Shown: positions 7,528 to 15,241, counted from the stretch's first letter. The stretch: 25,006 nt of DNA from Clostridiales bacterium (GCA_019422525.1 JAHZDE010000020.1:1-25006), one strand, 5' to 3'. The notes: a model not told the origin generated them from the sequence alone. Program-made: numbers and translations.

Positions 7528-8148
7528 TTATCTCCGTTCAATCGCCCTTGCGGGACATATTTCAAAGCAATTTCCGCAGTGCAGACAATGTTCCTGCTGG
7601 ATGACCACAGGCTTTCTTGAAATGTCGATACACTTCTGCGGACATTTGGAATAACACAGCTTGCAGCCAATACATTTGTTTGTCACAAAATAGCCGGTTT
7701 CTTTTGCCTGTGCGCCGCCGAAGAAGAAGCTGGCTCGTTCAATAGGAAGTTTGGAGAGGTCAAACCATTCTCCGGTTCCTTCGTAAATTTTGAATACTGT
7801 GAGCGCGCTGCGGGAGCGTACATCAGGATAAATCTTCTCCATATAGGGATTTTTACGGAACAGGTCGGGCAGCCTGTCCGGCCCGATCTCCTTCGCCTTA
7901 CCCTGCACAGACACCGCCACGCAGGAAAGGGTATCTTTGCCCTTCATGGCGGTAAAGGCAACATTTTCATTGGCTTTCAGCCGATCATAAAAGTTCTTGC
8001 CTTTTGCTGTCAGGAAGTAAAGACCGCTTTCATCATAATCCATCATGTCAATCGCACAGGTGACAGGACGCCCCCGGCTGTCCACAGTGGCAAAAACGGT
8101 AGAGTGAATATGATCCACAATGTATTCCAAGTACTCTTTTGTCTGCAT
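7528..8148 (-). CDS. PNPOx-like flavoprotein fused to a two-cluster ferredoxin
   Basis: A 206-residue fusion. Residues 1 to about 135 look like a pyridoxamine 5'-phosphate oxidase-type split-barrel (IHSTVFATVDSRGRP, then SGLYFLTAKGKNFYDRL), which in this family often binds FMN or F420. Residues 159-198 hold two [4Fe-4S] motifs: CIGCKLCYSKCP (Cys159/162/165/169) and CLHCGNCFEICP (Cys188/191/194/198). It probably passes electrons between a ferredoxin pool and a flavin-bound substrate. Start at 8148 with GAGAGG upstream. Second gene of cassette 1, separated from the first by a strong hairpin and essentially touching the macrodomain gene. The specific reaction is unknown. Confidence 0.87.
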   Translation of the reverse strand: MQTKEYLEYIVDHIHSTVFATVDSRGRPVTCAIDMMDYDESGLYFLTAKGKNFYDRLKANENVAFTAMKGKDTLSCVAVSVQGKAKEIGPDRLPDLFRKNPYMEKIYPDVRSRSALTVFKIYEGTGEWFDLSKLPIERASFFFGGAQAKETGYFVTNKCIGCKLCYSKCPQKCIDISRKPVVIQQEHCLHCGNCFEICPARAIERR

Positions 8149-8170
8149 AAAAAGCCTCTCAAAATCAAGG

Positions 8171-8198
8171 GGTTCCCCCAGAACGATCCGGGGGAACC
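8171..8198 (-). terminator. Intra-operon GC-rich hairpin, cassette 1
   Basis: Stem GGTTCCCCC/GGGGGAACC (9 bp) with a 10-nt loop, between the first and second genes of cassette 1. The minus-strand 3' side is CCTTGATTTTG, not a clean U-run, so partial termination or mRNA stabilisation is more likely than full stop. Confidence 0.55.
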
Positions 8199-8212
8199 GC
8201 TGCGCATGAACC

Positions 8213-8614
8213 TTACAGGTCGTACTCCTTGGGCGGATTGCCGGAGAAGTCAGCGATTACCGCATGGGCATCCTTCAAATAGAACACTTCAAAGATGGGG
8301 TTGGTAGCCTCGCCGTACTGCCCTTTGACGATGGGGTTCTGGATGCACATCTCCTTGGCGGCCATGTTGTTCTCGAAAACGGCCTCGCCGTTCAGACGAA
8401 TCCACGCATAAGCCGGGCTGGAAACAGAAATCTCGATGTTGGGGTTGGCCTGCATATCCTTGTAGACGTCCTTCTGGTTGTTGGTGCAAAACCACAGCTT
8501 GCCGTCCATTTCGCCGGAAAACATGAAGGGGCGGCACTTGGCCTTACCATCACGGCCAACCGTGGCCAGATACTGCACGGGATTTTCCTGCAAAAACTTT
8601 ACGACATCATTCAT
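8213..8614 (-). CDS. PNPOx-like split-barrel flavoprotein
   Basis: A 133-residue single-domain protein of the pyridoxamine 5'-phosphate oxidase-like split-barrel group. It opens with VVKFLQENPVQYLATVGRDG and continues with RPFMFSGEMDGKLWFCTNNQKDVYKDM, the typical strand-turn pattern around the flavin site; small members act as flavin- or F420-dependent reductases, or in nitroimidazole resistance. The ATG at 8614 has GGAGG eight bases upstream; a longer reading frame to 8671 lacks such a site. First gene of cassette 1, divergent from HxlR copy 1, so probably the most strongly induced product. Substrate unknown. Confidence 0.85.
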   Translation of the reverse strand: MNDVVKFLQENPVQYLATVGRDGKAKCRPFMFSGEMDGKLWFCTNNQKDVYKDMQANPNIEISVSSPAYAWIRLNGEAVFENNMAAKEMCIQNPIVKGQYGEATNPIFEVFYLKDAHAVIADFSGNPPKEYDL

Positions 8615-8675
8615 GATGAATACCTCCTGGTTGGAATATGGGTTTTGGGGATTGCAACTTTTATCTTGCAAGATT

Positions 8676-8704
8676 ATAATAATTCTGCAAGTATCAATTG
8701 TAAA
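8676..8704 (-). promoter_or_regulatory. Promoter of cassette 1 operon
   Basis: On the minus strand TTTACA (8699-8704), 17-bp spacer and TATTAT (8676-8681); an overlapping TATAAT is also present. It reads toward the PNPOx gene and abuts the operator-like motif at 8702-8722. Confidence 0.55.
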
Positions 8705-8722
8705 GTAAGCACTTTATTGTGC
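8702..8722. promoter_or_regulatory. Candidate HxlR operator, cassette 1
   Basis: AAAGTAAGCAC (8702-8712) runs into the palindrome GCAC-TTTATT-GTGC (8709-8722). The other HxlR-controlled intergenic region has AAAGTACGCAC and GTCAC-CTTTTT-GTGAC, so an AAAGTA(A/C)GCAC box and a CAC-N6-GTG core are shared. It overlaps the -35 of the divergent operon, the position expected for repression. Confidence 0.5.
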
Positions 8723-8761
8723 CGTAGTTACCAAAAAGAAACTATTGGAAGGTGTGATACC

Positions 8762-9088
8762 ATGCAGCAAATGAAAGAATTACCTGCCTGTCCGGTAGAG
8801 ACAACGCTTATGCTGATCGGTGATAAATGGAAAGTCCTAATCCTGCGCGATCTCATGCCGGGAACAAAGCGGTTCGGAGAACTCAAAAAGTCCATCGGCA
8901 GCGTTTCCCAGAAAGTTCTCACTGCGCAGCTTCGCGATATGGAAGAAAAAGGGCTGGTGAGCCGCAAAGTATATGCCGAAGTTCCGCCGCGGGTGGAGTA
9001 CAGCTTAACAGACTTGGGGAAAAGTCTGAAACCCATTCTGGATGCCATGTGGACATGGGGCGAGAACTATAAGGCGCACAACGGGTAA
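8762..9088 (+). CDS. HxlR family regulator, copy 1
   Basis: A 108-residue winged helix-turn-helix repressor-type protein. HxlR marks are plain: CPVETTLMLIGDKWKVLILRDL, then KRFGELKKSIGSVSQKVLTAQLR and the wing VPPRVEYSLTDLGKSL. Its only cysteine, Cys10, is in the N-terminal position where YodB and HypR sense quinones, diamide or hypochlorite, so thiol control of DNA binding is a reasonable inference. The start at 8762 follows GGAAGGTGTGATACC; longer frames upstream overlap the divergent gene. It is divergent from the PNPOx operon and has a close paralogue at 15670-15999 in the same relation to cassette 2. Confidence 0.9.
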   Translation: MQQMKELPACPVETTLMLIGDKWKVLILRDLMPGTKRFGELKKSIGSVSQKVLTAQLRDMEEKGLVSRKVYAEVPPRVEYSLTDLGKSLKPILDAMWTWGENYKAHNG

Positions 9089-9130
9089 AGGAAAACGGGG
9101 CAGATTCTTGAATCTGCCCCGTTTTCCTTT
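9087..9130. terminator. Long perfect bidirectional terminator
   Basis: A 20-bp perfect stem (9087-9106 with 9111-9130), 4-nt loop CTTG, starting inside the hxlR stop codon and ending in TTTCCTTT. It should insulate the regulator from the neighbouring minus-strand fragment. Confidence 0.85.
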
Positions 9131-9172
9131 CAAATAGTGGGTTGCTGTCTTATCAAATTATTATGTGCTACT

Positions 9173-9457
9173 TTATGAAACATGAGCATTGGAGGCGGGG
9201 TTGTCCTGGCCGTAACCTTCCAGAAGGTTGATGCCGCCCCACACGCACAGGAAAGGCTCGTCCGGCTTCACGATGGCCGGTCTGCGTTTCATGTACCGTT
9301 CAATATCAAAGAGGTACTTCTTGTCGGCGTCGGCAGTATATTTGTAGTCGGGATGTTTGGTCAGGTCGTACTTGTCCGAAAGGAACGGACGCACGCCCCG
9401 CAGCATGAAAATACATTTGCCTCCGTCCATTACTGCCAGTTCGTCTTGTGTCATCAG
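9173..9457 (-). pseudogene. C-terminal remnant of a TraG/VirD4 coupling protein
   Basis: About 95 codons that read as the last part of a type IV secretion coupling ATPase from a clostridial conjugative element: LMTQDELAVMDGGKCIFMLR, then GVRPFLSDKYDLTKHPDYKY and a short tail. The Walker motifs and membrane segments that make up the rest of the roughly 600-residue protein are absent; the homology stops at 9457, where a 34-bp repeat begins, and the frame meets a stop just upstream. It has no ribosome site. This is debris from a conjugative element that once occupied the site, and it marks a rearrangement boundary. Confidence 0.8.
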
Positions 9458-9491
9458 CTCTTTGCCATAATGTCAAGTGATGAATTCAAAA
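9458..9491. repeat. 34-bp direct repeat, left copy
   Basis: Matches 16109-16142 at 32 of 34 positions in the same orientation (differences at 9468 and 9487). Both copies abut the truncated end of a different mobile-element gene. The core is AATGTCAAGTGATGAATT. The two copies bracket 6.65 kb holding all of cassette 2. Confidence 0.85.
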
Positions 9492-9496
9492 AACAG

Positions 9497-9531
9497 AAAA
9501 AAGGCCAATCCGCGCAAGGCAGATTGACCTT
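9497..9531 (-). terminator. Terminator of cassette 2 operon
   Basis: Minus-strand stem AAGGTCAATC/GATTGGCCTT (9522-9531 with 9501-9510, one G-U pair) with an 11-nt loop and a U6 tract. It lies 39 bp past the DUF5131 stop and next to the 34-bp repeat. Confidence 0.85.
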
Positions 9532-9569
9532 CGGACGGCAAGGTATAGCCACCTCGCCTTATCGTCTAT

Positions 9570-10451
9570 TTACTTTATATCTTCACAGCGACCACAATCT
9601 GAACAACCGTTACAGATTAGCCAACTCCCGCATTTTTCACAATTCTTCCGATAATGCGGCACATACAGATTTTCTTTCGGAATATCCATCCCAAAACCAT
9701 CTGTCAGCTTCCATTTGATCGGCTTTCCGACATAGCCCATGCCGGATTTACATGCCATCTCACTTTGAATCTGTTTTTTAGGCAAATGATACCTTTTCCC
9801 GTCTTTGATAAACACGCTCCCCGTTTCAATAAAGCAAAACATAATATTGTACGCAACGCACTCTGAACGCAGACTTTTTACCCAGTCAAAGTCACATGGC
9901 CTTGCACCGTCATAATTTTCGCCGCCGCAGATTACCTGCTCGATCTGACCGGCACTAAGATATTTTTCAATGCTGACCGGCCCGATGAACGGAGCACACA
10001 TAATTCCTTTATGCTTGAACGGCAGAGAAAGTAAAACCGGGATGCGCTCATCCGCTCTCCGTTGGTTCTCGCAGGTAACGTTAAGCATGATATTTTCCCA
10101 GCCTTCGCCCCAGTCCTGCGGTAGACAATTTTTTACTCTCTGGGGCCTTTTCGTCAGCAGAAAAAATTTTACATCCGGGCGCTGGCGCATAATCTCCCAT
10201 GCTTCCTCACGCCACCCGTCAGCTTCTTCCAAAAAGAAATCGGAAGTCATGCAGACGCGGATCAACTCGCCACTTTGAATTTTATAAGATCCATTCCTGT
10301 TCTTTTGCAGGGGATAATAAAACCCTGGTTTCGTTCGGTAAATATCAGCACCGTTACGATTCCGCATACGGTCAAGGAAATACATATAACAGTGCTGACA
10401 ACCTTCACTGCATTTTACACAGCCGTGCCAGGGGTTCCATATATCATGCAC
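9570..10451 (-). CDS. DUF5131 / phage Gp37-Gp68-like radical SAM-type protein
   Basis: A 293-residue protein of the DUF5131 (Gp37/Gp68) family, whose members look radical SAM-like but have no settled function. It starts HDIWNPWHGCVKCSEGC, giving a C-x3-C-x2-C cluster motif at Cys14/18/21, followed by FLLTKRPQRV and WENIMLNVTCENQ, typical of the family. The C-terminus is unusually cysteine-rich (CEKCGSWLICNGCSDCGRC), suggesting zinc or another iron-sulfur site. The GTG at 10451 has AGGAGG six bases upstream and overlaps the sirtuin stop by 8 nt, so it is translationally coupled to SirTM copy 2. Last gene of cassette 2. A related type of protein occurs in the radical SAM pair at 16687-18275. 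Confidence 0.82.
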   Translation of the reverse strand: MHDIWNPWHGCVKCSEGCQHCYMYFLDRMRNRNGADIYRTKPGFYYPLQKNRNGSYKIQSGELIRVCMTSDFFLEEADGWREEAWEIMRQRPDVKFFLLTKRPQRVKNCLPQDWGEGWENIMLNVTCENQRRADERIPVLLSLPFKHKGIMCAPFIGPVSIEKYLSAGQIEQVICGGENYDGARPCDFDWVKSLRSECVAYNIMFCFIETGSVFIKDGKRYHLPKKQIQSEMACKSGMGYVGKPIKWKLTDGFGMDIPKENLYVPHYRKNCEKCGSWLICNGCSDCGRCEDIK

Positions 10452-11334
10452 AGGATACCTCCTGTACGCAAAGCTGACATAGTACATTCCCTATATCGCC
10501 ATTGATGCAAATTGACCGGCGCTCTATTTCACGGGGACAGAGTGCCTCTCCATAGTTGATGCAGGTATATACTGCTTGCGGATTATCTGCCGTCATTCTC
10601 CAAAACGGATATTTGATGATTACCGGGGTGTTATATCCCACGCCAAGCTCCAGGAACAACACCCGCATATTCTGGTGTCTGCGGAGAAAAAGCTGATACC
10701 GCTCTGCCGCTTCATGCCAGCCATCATCCTCCACAAATTTATCGTCCGAGCGCAGGTTCATGGTCAACGGTTTCCCACAATGCGGACAAACAGGCAGAAG
10801 TTCTGTGGGAATCCGCATTCCTTTTTGCTGTTCCACCATGCTGCGGATTATTTCTTCATTCTCAAAGGTTTCCTGGCAGCAGGGTTCGCTGCATTGGAAC
10901 AGGCCATAGTCCCCCTGTGTGTAAAACAGCCGCTTTTTATCAAATCCGGCTTTCTGGAAGCAGTGATCCACATTGGTTGTGATAACAAAATAGTCTTTGC
11001 TTTTTACAAGCTCAAACAGGTTGTCATACACCGGCTTCGGCGCGTCCATATACCGATTGATATAGATATACCGGCTCCAGTAGGCCCAGTGTTCCTCCGG
11101 CGTAGCATACGGATAAAAGCCGCCGGAATACATATCATGAAATCCGAATTTTGCTTCAAAATCGAAAAAATACTGTCTGAACCGTTTTCCACTATAAACA
11201 AAACCTGCGGATGTCGAAAGACCTGCCCCGGCCCCAATCACCACCGCATCCGTCTGTGCCAGCTCCTTCTTCAGCTGTTCAATCTGCCCCGAGGAGTCTG
11301 CGGTAGATTTTGTAATCCTCATCCTTGAAAACAT
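10444..11334 (-). CDS. Class M sirtuin (SirTM), copy 2
   Basis: A 296-residue paralogue of the sirtuin at 5930-6799, collinear without gaps over at least the first 200 residues: GAGAGLSTSAG (34-44), Asn121, Gln140 in place of the classic His, Arg195, zinc cysteines 148/152/183/186. Protein ADP-ribosyltransferase activity is known for the class, not shown here. The start at 11334 is supported by GGAGG ten bases upstream, embedded in the last codons of the macrodomain gene; this gives a 56-nt overlap. Its stop overlaps the DUF5131 gene. It sits in one operon with a cysteine-rich peptide, its radical SAM enzyme and three nitroreductases, rather than with the GcvH-like/LplA partners known from other SirTM operons. 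The nucleotide sequences of the two copies differ clearly, so the duplication is not recent. Confidence 0.9.
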   Translation of the reverse strand: MFSRMRITKSTADSSGQIEQLKKELAQTDAVVIGAGAGLSTSAGFVYSGKRFRQYFFDFEAKFGFHDMYSGGFYPYATPEEHWAYWSRYIYINRYMDAPKPVYDNLFELVKSKDYFVITTNVDHCFQKAGFDKKRLFYTQGDYGLFQCSEPCCQETFENEEIIRSMVEQQKGMRIPTELLPVCPHCGKPLTMNLRSDDKFVEDDGWHEAAERYQLFLRRHQNMRVLFLELGVGYNTPVIIKYPFWRMTADNPQAVYTCINYGEALCPREIERRSICINGDIGNVLCQLCVQEVSCA

Positions 11335-12058
11335 TGAATATTACCTCCATCTTGGTATGCGTTTCCTGCCGGTATTCCTTTACGGTCTGAACAGCAATCT
11401 CCGCTGCTTTATCATTCGGAAAATGAAATTCCCCGGTCGAGATGCAGCAAAACGCAATATTTCTCAGATTATTTTTCTCCGCCAATTCCAAGCAGGAACG
11501 GTAGCAGGACGCAAGAAGTTCCTTGTCTTTCTTTGTAAGCCATCCCTGAACAATAGGCCCAACCGTGTGCAGAACATAGCGGCAGGGCAGGTTAAAGGCC
11601 GGTGTAATTTTCGCTTTGCCGGTCTCTTCTTCGTGCCCTTGCTGTTCCATCAGTTTGGCGCAGGCGAGGCGAAGCTGAACGCCTGCATAGGTGTGGGTCG
11701 CATTGTCGATACAACCGTGACAAGGGTAGAAGCAGCCCAGCATCTGACTGTTCGCTGCATTGACAATCGCATCACAGGCAAGTGTGGTAATATCCCCCTG
11801 CCAGAGATAAATACCTTCCTGCACAGGGGTTAGGCTGGAAAGCTCCGTAATTCTTTTGCACCGGAGTTCTTCCTGCAAATAGGCATCCTGTACCGCTAAA
11901 AATTCATCATTGACCGGCTCTGGCATACGAATATTCAGGAGGGAACATAGCAGTCTCTTTTGTTCCGGTTCCTCTTCCGGTATTCCCATGTCGTGATACC
12001 TCGACTGCTCTGAGAGCAGCTTTTTGATTAAAAATAATCTTCGTTCTGTCTGATTCAT
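11279..12058 (-). CDS. SirTM-linked zinc-type macrodomain protein, copy 2
   Basis: A 259-residue paralogue of the macrodomain at 6750-7526 with the same layout: helical N-terminal part, QGDITTL (87-93), NAANSQMLGCF, Cys109/His114/Cys116 as probable zinc ligands, VLHTVGP and ISTGEFHFP. Expected to reverse SirTM-dependent ADP-ribosylation. The ATG at 12058 follows GGAGGCAACCGC and lies 12 nt past the nitroreductase stop. Its terminal codons double as the ribosome site and start of SirTM copy 2. One difference from copy 1 is THTYAG in place of IHTYAG after the zinc site. Confidence 0.9.
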   Translation of the reverse strand: MNQTERRLFLIKKLLSEQSRYHDMGIPEEEPEQKRLLCSLLNIRMPEPVNDEFLAVQDAYLQEELRCKRITELSSLTPVQEGIYLWQGDITTLACDAIVNAANSQMLGCFYPCHGCIDNATHTYAGVQLRLACAKLMEQQGHEEETGKAKITPAFNLPCRYVLHTVGPIVQGWLTKKDKELLASCYRSCLELAEKNNLRNIAFCCISTGEFHFPNDKAAEIAVQTVKEYRQETHTKMEVIFNVFKDEDYKIYRRLLGAD

Positions 12059-12070
12059 GCGGTTGCCTCC

Positions 12071-12670
12071 TTACTGCACAGGAACATCATTAAAAAAGCA
12101 GGTTTCTTCCAACGGCTTCCTGTGGCATCCCAGTTTGGTGTTGGGGACAAAATCCGTTGCCGGATAACCGATGTAGAGCATACAGACCGGCTGCCAGTTT
12201 TCCGGCAGACAGAGCAATTCTCTGGCATTGTCCTTGTCGAAGTAGCTGATCCAAACGGTCCCCAGATCCAGACTGGCCGCTTCCAGCATCATGTGGGTGG
12301 CCACAATCGTGGCATCCGTCTGGCCGCTGCTTTCTCCGCTGTGCGGGTTTATCCAGCAGGCCGTTTTGTCATAGGTCACAAACAGAACCAGCGGTGCGCC
12401 GTAATAGAAGTTAAGTTTGCCCTGGGATTTATCGTTACATTCCTCTGCCAAATCCACATATTTCTGATCGTAACCAAAGGAACAAAATTCCCGAACCTTT
12501 TCCAAACTCTCCGGGGTATTCAATACCAGGATTCGCTGGGGCTGGCCATTGACCGCTGTAGGAGACCAGCGTCCCGCCTCCAGTATCTTCTGTATCTTTT
12601 CTTTTTCCACAGGCGTTTGTGCGAATTTACGCACGGTGACCCGCTTTTTGGAAATTTCCAAAAAGTCCAT
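12071..12670 (-). CDS. Nitroreductase-family flavoprotein (third of three)
   Basis: A 199-residue FMN-dependent oxidoreductase. The N-terminal RVTVRKFAQTPVEKEKIQKI and WSPTAVNGQPQRILVL segments bind the FMN phosphate and ring in this family, and LDLGTVWISYFD with LLCLPENWQPVCMLYIGYP near the end are also typical. Such enzymes reduce nitro groups, quinones, flavins or enones with NAD(P)H. The ATG follows AGGAGGGATACTCT and is 12 nt past the ferredoxin-nitroreductase gene, so they share an operon. It is directly before the macrodomain gene. Which of the three paralogues acts on what is unknown; within this operon a role in peptide modification is possible but unproven. Confidence 0.88.
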   Translation of the reverse strand: MDFLEISKKRVTVRKFAQTPVEKEKIQKILEAGRWSPTAVNGQPQRILVLNTPESLEKVREFCSFGYDQKYVDLAEECNDKSQGKLNFYYGAPLVLFVTYDKTACWINPHSGESSGQTDATIVATHMMLEAASLDLGTVWISYFDKDNARELLCLPENWQPVCMLYIGYPATDFVPNTKLGCHRKPLEETCFFNDVPVQ

Positions 12671-12682
12671 AGAGTATCCCTC

Positions 12683-13561
12683 CTATCTGGTCTCTGAATA
12701 CCGGTGGATTTTACGTCCCCGATCTTTTTGGACACCTCTTGCATAAGGAATCTCCGGATAACCAAATCCAACCATCAGTTTCATATAGTGGTCATTGGGG
12801 ATATTCAGCAGCTCTCTGGCCTTTGGAGCAAGTTCCTCCAACACCTCCGCCGGATAACTCATAATCACAGTTCCCAGGCCAAACGCATTTGCAAGAAGTT
12901 CAAAATATGCCGTTGCAATGTTGCAGTTCACCTTGGAATCCTCGGCCCATTTCCCTGCGCACTTTTCGTGTGCAATAAACAGGTGAGGCGCACCGCAGAA
13001 CAGCAGGTCATTTTTTCTCACGGTTTGTTCCGAGCGTTTCATTTTCCCATAGTAAAAATCATTGAAGCTATGGGTGTAAATATGCTGCTTTGCATCCGAT
13101 TCCATTTTGGAATAAGCAAGTCGCCAGATTTCCTTGACACGCTCCTTATCGTCAATGACCGTGTATTCCACATTGCAGGAATTCCCCCCGGTCGGGGCAG
13201 CCGACATTGCCTCTAAAACTCTACTGATAACCTGCGGGTCTACATTTTTGTCCAGATACCGGCGGCAGGAACGGCGGTTTACAATGAGGCGCTCCATATA
13301 GTTTCCCATTTCGGACGGAGGGGGAAGCAGAGAATCTTCCGCTCTTTTATCAAAAATGGAGATTGCCCCCTGCGGACATACCGCAAGACAGTGCTGACAT
13401 TTCCAGCAGCCACGCCATCCGAAGCGTTCAAATTCTTTCATTTCCGGGTGTCCATCTTTGCCAAAGGCAAGCACCATGCCAGTACAAGTGTTAATACATT
13501 TTCCGCACTGAATACATTTTGATTTATCAACCTTAAAATGAGCTTTTTGTTCTGCTCCCAT
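12683..13561 (-). CDS. Ferredoxin-nitroreductase fusion protein
   Basis: A 292-residue protein with a two-cluster ferredoxin domain at the N-terminus (CIQCGKCINTC at Cys16/19/22/26; CWKCQHCLAVCP at Cys52/55/58/62) followed by a nitroreductase domain from about residue 90 (LIVNRRSCRRYLDKNVDP, then MSAAPTGGNSCNVEYTVID). The design points to ferredoxin-driven rather than NAD(P)H-driven reduction by an FMN centre, as in other clostridial Fd-nitroreductases. The ATG follows GGGAGAAATGTACG. Middle member of three adjacent nitroreductase-type genes in cassette 2. Substrate unknown. Confidence 0.9.
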   Translation of the reverse strand: MGAEQKAHFKVDKSKCIQCGKCINTCTGMVLAFGKDGHPEMKEFERFGWRGCWKCQHCLAVCPQGAISIFDKRAEDSLLPPPSEMGNYMERLIVNRRSCRRYLDKNVDPQVISRVLEAMSAAPTGGNSCNVEYTVIDDKERVKEIWRLAYSKMESDAKQHIYTHSFNDFYYGKMKRSEQTVRKNDLLFCGAPHLFIAHEKCAGKWAEDSKVNCNIATAYFELLANAFGLGTVIMSYPAEVLEELAPKARELLNIPNDHYMKLMVGFGYPEIPYARGVQKDRGRKIHRYSETR

Positions 13562-13575
13562 CGTACATTTCTCCC

Positions 13576-14154
13576 TTAGCCAATAATTTTATATCGTCCT
13601 TTTTTTCTGGCTTTCACTTGAGGATATTCACCATTACAGTAACCAAGCAGCACAAAACATCTGGCAATATAGTTTTTTGGAATTTCCCATCTTTCTAAAA
13701 GTTGGCTGCCGATTTCGTTATCAAAGGTTTCCTCACCCCTTGCAATAATACAAGAAGAAATACCAAGTGCAGTTGCTTCCAGCACCATATTTTCAGCACA
13801 GCAAAAAGCGTCGGGAATACTATATAAAAAATTCTTCGGAGCAAAAATTGCGCAAACCGTAGGGGCACCGTAAAATCCGCTCTTAATAGCAGGGTTATCA
13901 ATAATGCTGGGCTGATCCTCTGAGACATAGGAACCTGCCAGCTTTGATCTATCAAACCGGATGATATTGAGTTTTCCGATTTTTTCACACAGGTCTTTAT
14001 CGTGAATGGCACAGATGAATGTTCTCTGTCCACCTCCAGCGTTCGGAGCATATAGCCCTGCTTCAATGATTTTTTGTAAGCTCTCCCGGTCAATCTGTCT
14101 GTTCTGATACTTGCGGATTGATCGACGGTATTTCATAAGTTCAAATAACTCCAT
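13576..14154 (-). CDS. Nitroreductase-family flavoprotein (first of three)
   Basis: A 192-residue nitroreductase-fold protein. FMN-binding marks are KYRRSIRKYQNRQIDRESL and GLYAPNAGGGQRTFICAI, and the C-terminal IARGEETFDNEIGSQLLERW and RCFVLLGY segments fit the family. Two ATGs occur, 14157 (overlapping the radical SAM stop as TAATG) and 14154; the latter has AAGGAGG at the better distance of seven bases. It follows the radical SAM/SPASM gene without a gap, the arrangement expected of a tailoring enzyme or of an electron donor in a peptide-maturation operon. That role is inferred from position only. Confidence 0.87.
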   Translation of the reverse strand: MELFELMKYRRSIRKYQNRQIDRESLQKIIEAGLYAPNAGGGQRTFICAIHDKDLCEKIGKLNIIRFDRSKLAGSYVSEDQPSIIDNPAIKSGFYGAPTVCAIFAPKNFLYSIPDAFCCAENMVLEATALGISSCIIARGEETFDNEIGSQLLERWEIPKNYIARCFVLLGYCNGEYPQVKARKKGRYKIIG

Positions 14155-14156
14155 CA

Positions 14157-15188
14157 TTAGACCTCCTTCCAGCACTGCGGATCAGCCGCATAGAAATTGC
14201 CGTCCTTGCCACTGGCAACCGCAGGACAACCCCGGCAGAAGGCCAGCAGTTCGCATTTGGAGCATTTTTCAAATTTCAAGTAATCCCGGTATGCCTCCAT
14301 CTGACAGATCCAGACATCAGCCAGACGATCTTCAAATACGTTGCCCACCTTGCTGTTCTGACCCCGGCGGCAGGCGTAAATATCACCGGTGGGCAGAATG
14401 GTCAGATGGCAGTTGCCGCAGTTGCAGCCACCGTAAATCATCCCATTTTCCACCGCTTCCGGGATTTTGAACGCGCCGGTTTCGTATTCGTACAGCGTCC
14501 AGAGATGATCCTTCTTGTTAAAGTAAGTCTGGCAGCCCGCCGCCTCATACGCCTTGAATTTTTTGTCGCAGTCCGCCAGCAGTTGGCGGTAACGCTGGGG
14601 CGTGATCCCCACGTCCTTTTCCTCGCTGGTGGGGCAATAGCGGGCAAAGGCAAAGACATTGGCTCCGGCCTCGACCGCCGCATCAATGATGTCGGGTACC
14701 TGGTCGATGTTGGTGCCGGAGACGGTGGTCATAATTACACTACGGATGCCCGCCCGGTTGATGCAGCCGACCTTCTCCAGCGTGATGTCAAAGCTGCCCG
14801 GCTTGCGGAACCAGTCATGAGTTTCCCGCATACCGTCCAGGGACAGCTGATATTTCTCACAGCCGTATTCTTTCAGCCTGCGGCAGACCTCATCGTTCAG
14901 GTGGAAGGGGTTGCCCAGGATGGTGAAGGGAATGTCATGCTCTTTCATGAGAGCCAGCAGCTTCCAAAAATCGGGATGCAGGATGGGATCGCCGCCGGTG
15001 ATGTAGAAGTAGGGCAGCCGATCATACACCTGGCAGAAATCCAGGCAGTTATAGAAAGTGTCCCTCATCTGCTCCCATGTCATGGAGTCCAGATGTTTAC
15101 AGGTGTCTTCGGAAAAAATGTAGCAGTGCTTGCAACGCTGGTCACATTCATCTGTAATGTGCCACTGAAAAGAAAAATACTGTTTCAT
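14157..15188 (-). CDS. Radical SAM/SPASM protein, ACGX system
   Basis: A 343-residue peptide-maturase type radical SAM enzyme. The S-adenosylmethionine cluster motif is CDQRCKHC (Cys15/19/22), YITGGDPILHP is the expected GGDP-type strand, and the C-terminal SPASM domain has CNCGNC, then TGDIYACRRG and a terminal CSKCELLAFCRGCP group for auxiliary iron-sulfur clusters. The ATG at 15188 follows GTGAGG with nine bases between; an upstream in-frame GTG at 15203 is part of that ribosome site. Directly upstream is a 60-residue peptide with ACGX repeats, matching the family described as the radical SAM/SPASM 'ACGX system'. Expected to cross-link or otherwise modify those repeats. The product chemistry is, as far as I know, undescribed. 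Confidence 0.9.
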   Translation of the reverse strand: MKQYFSFQWHITDECDQRCKHCYIFSEDTCKHLDSMTWEQMRDTFYNCLDFCQVYDRLPYFYITGGDPILHPDFWKLLALMKEHDIPFTILGNPFHLNDEVCRRLKEYGCEKYQLSLDGMRETHDWFRKPGSFDITLEKVGCINRAGIRSVIMTTVSGTNIDQVPDIIDAAVEAGANVFAFARYCPTSEEKDVGITPQRYRQLLADCDKKFKAYEAAGCQTYFNKKDHLWTLYEYETGAFKIPEAVENGMIYGGCNCGNCHLTILPTGDIYACRRGQNSKVGNVFEDRLADVWICQMEAYRDYLKFEKCSKCELLAFCRGCPAVASGKDGNFYAADPQCWKEV

Positions 15189-15241
15189 CTGTGATAACCT
15201 CACTTTATATCAAATCGGATTTACCGAGAAAGTATTCAAGA

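Noticed and set aside
6140..12058. The two SirTM-macrodomain pairs as a recent tandem duplication or assembly artefact
   Set aside because: Proteins are clearly paralogous but the DNA differs throughout and the upstream operon genes are different, so this is an old duplication or independent acquisition.
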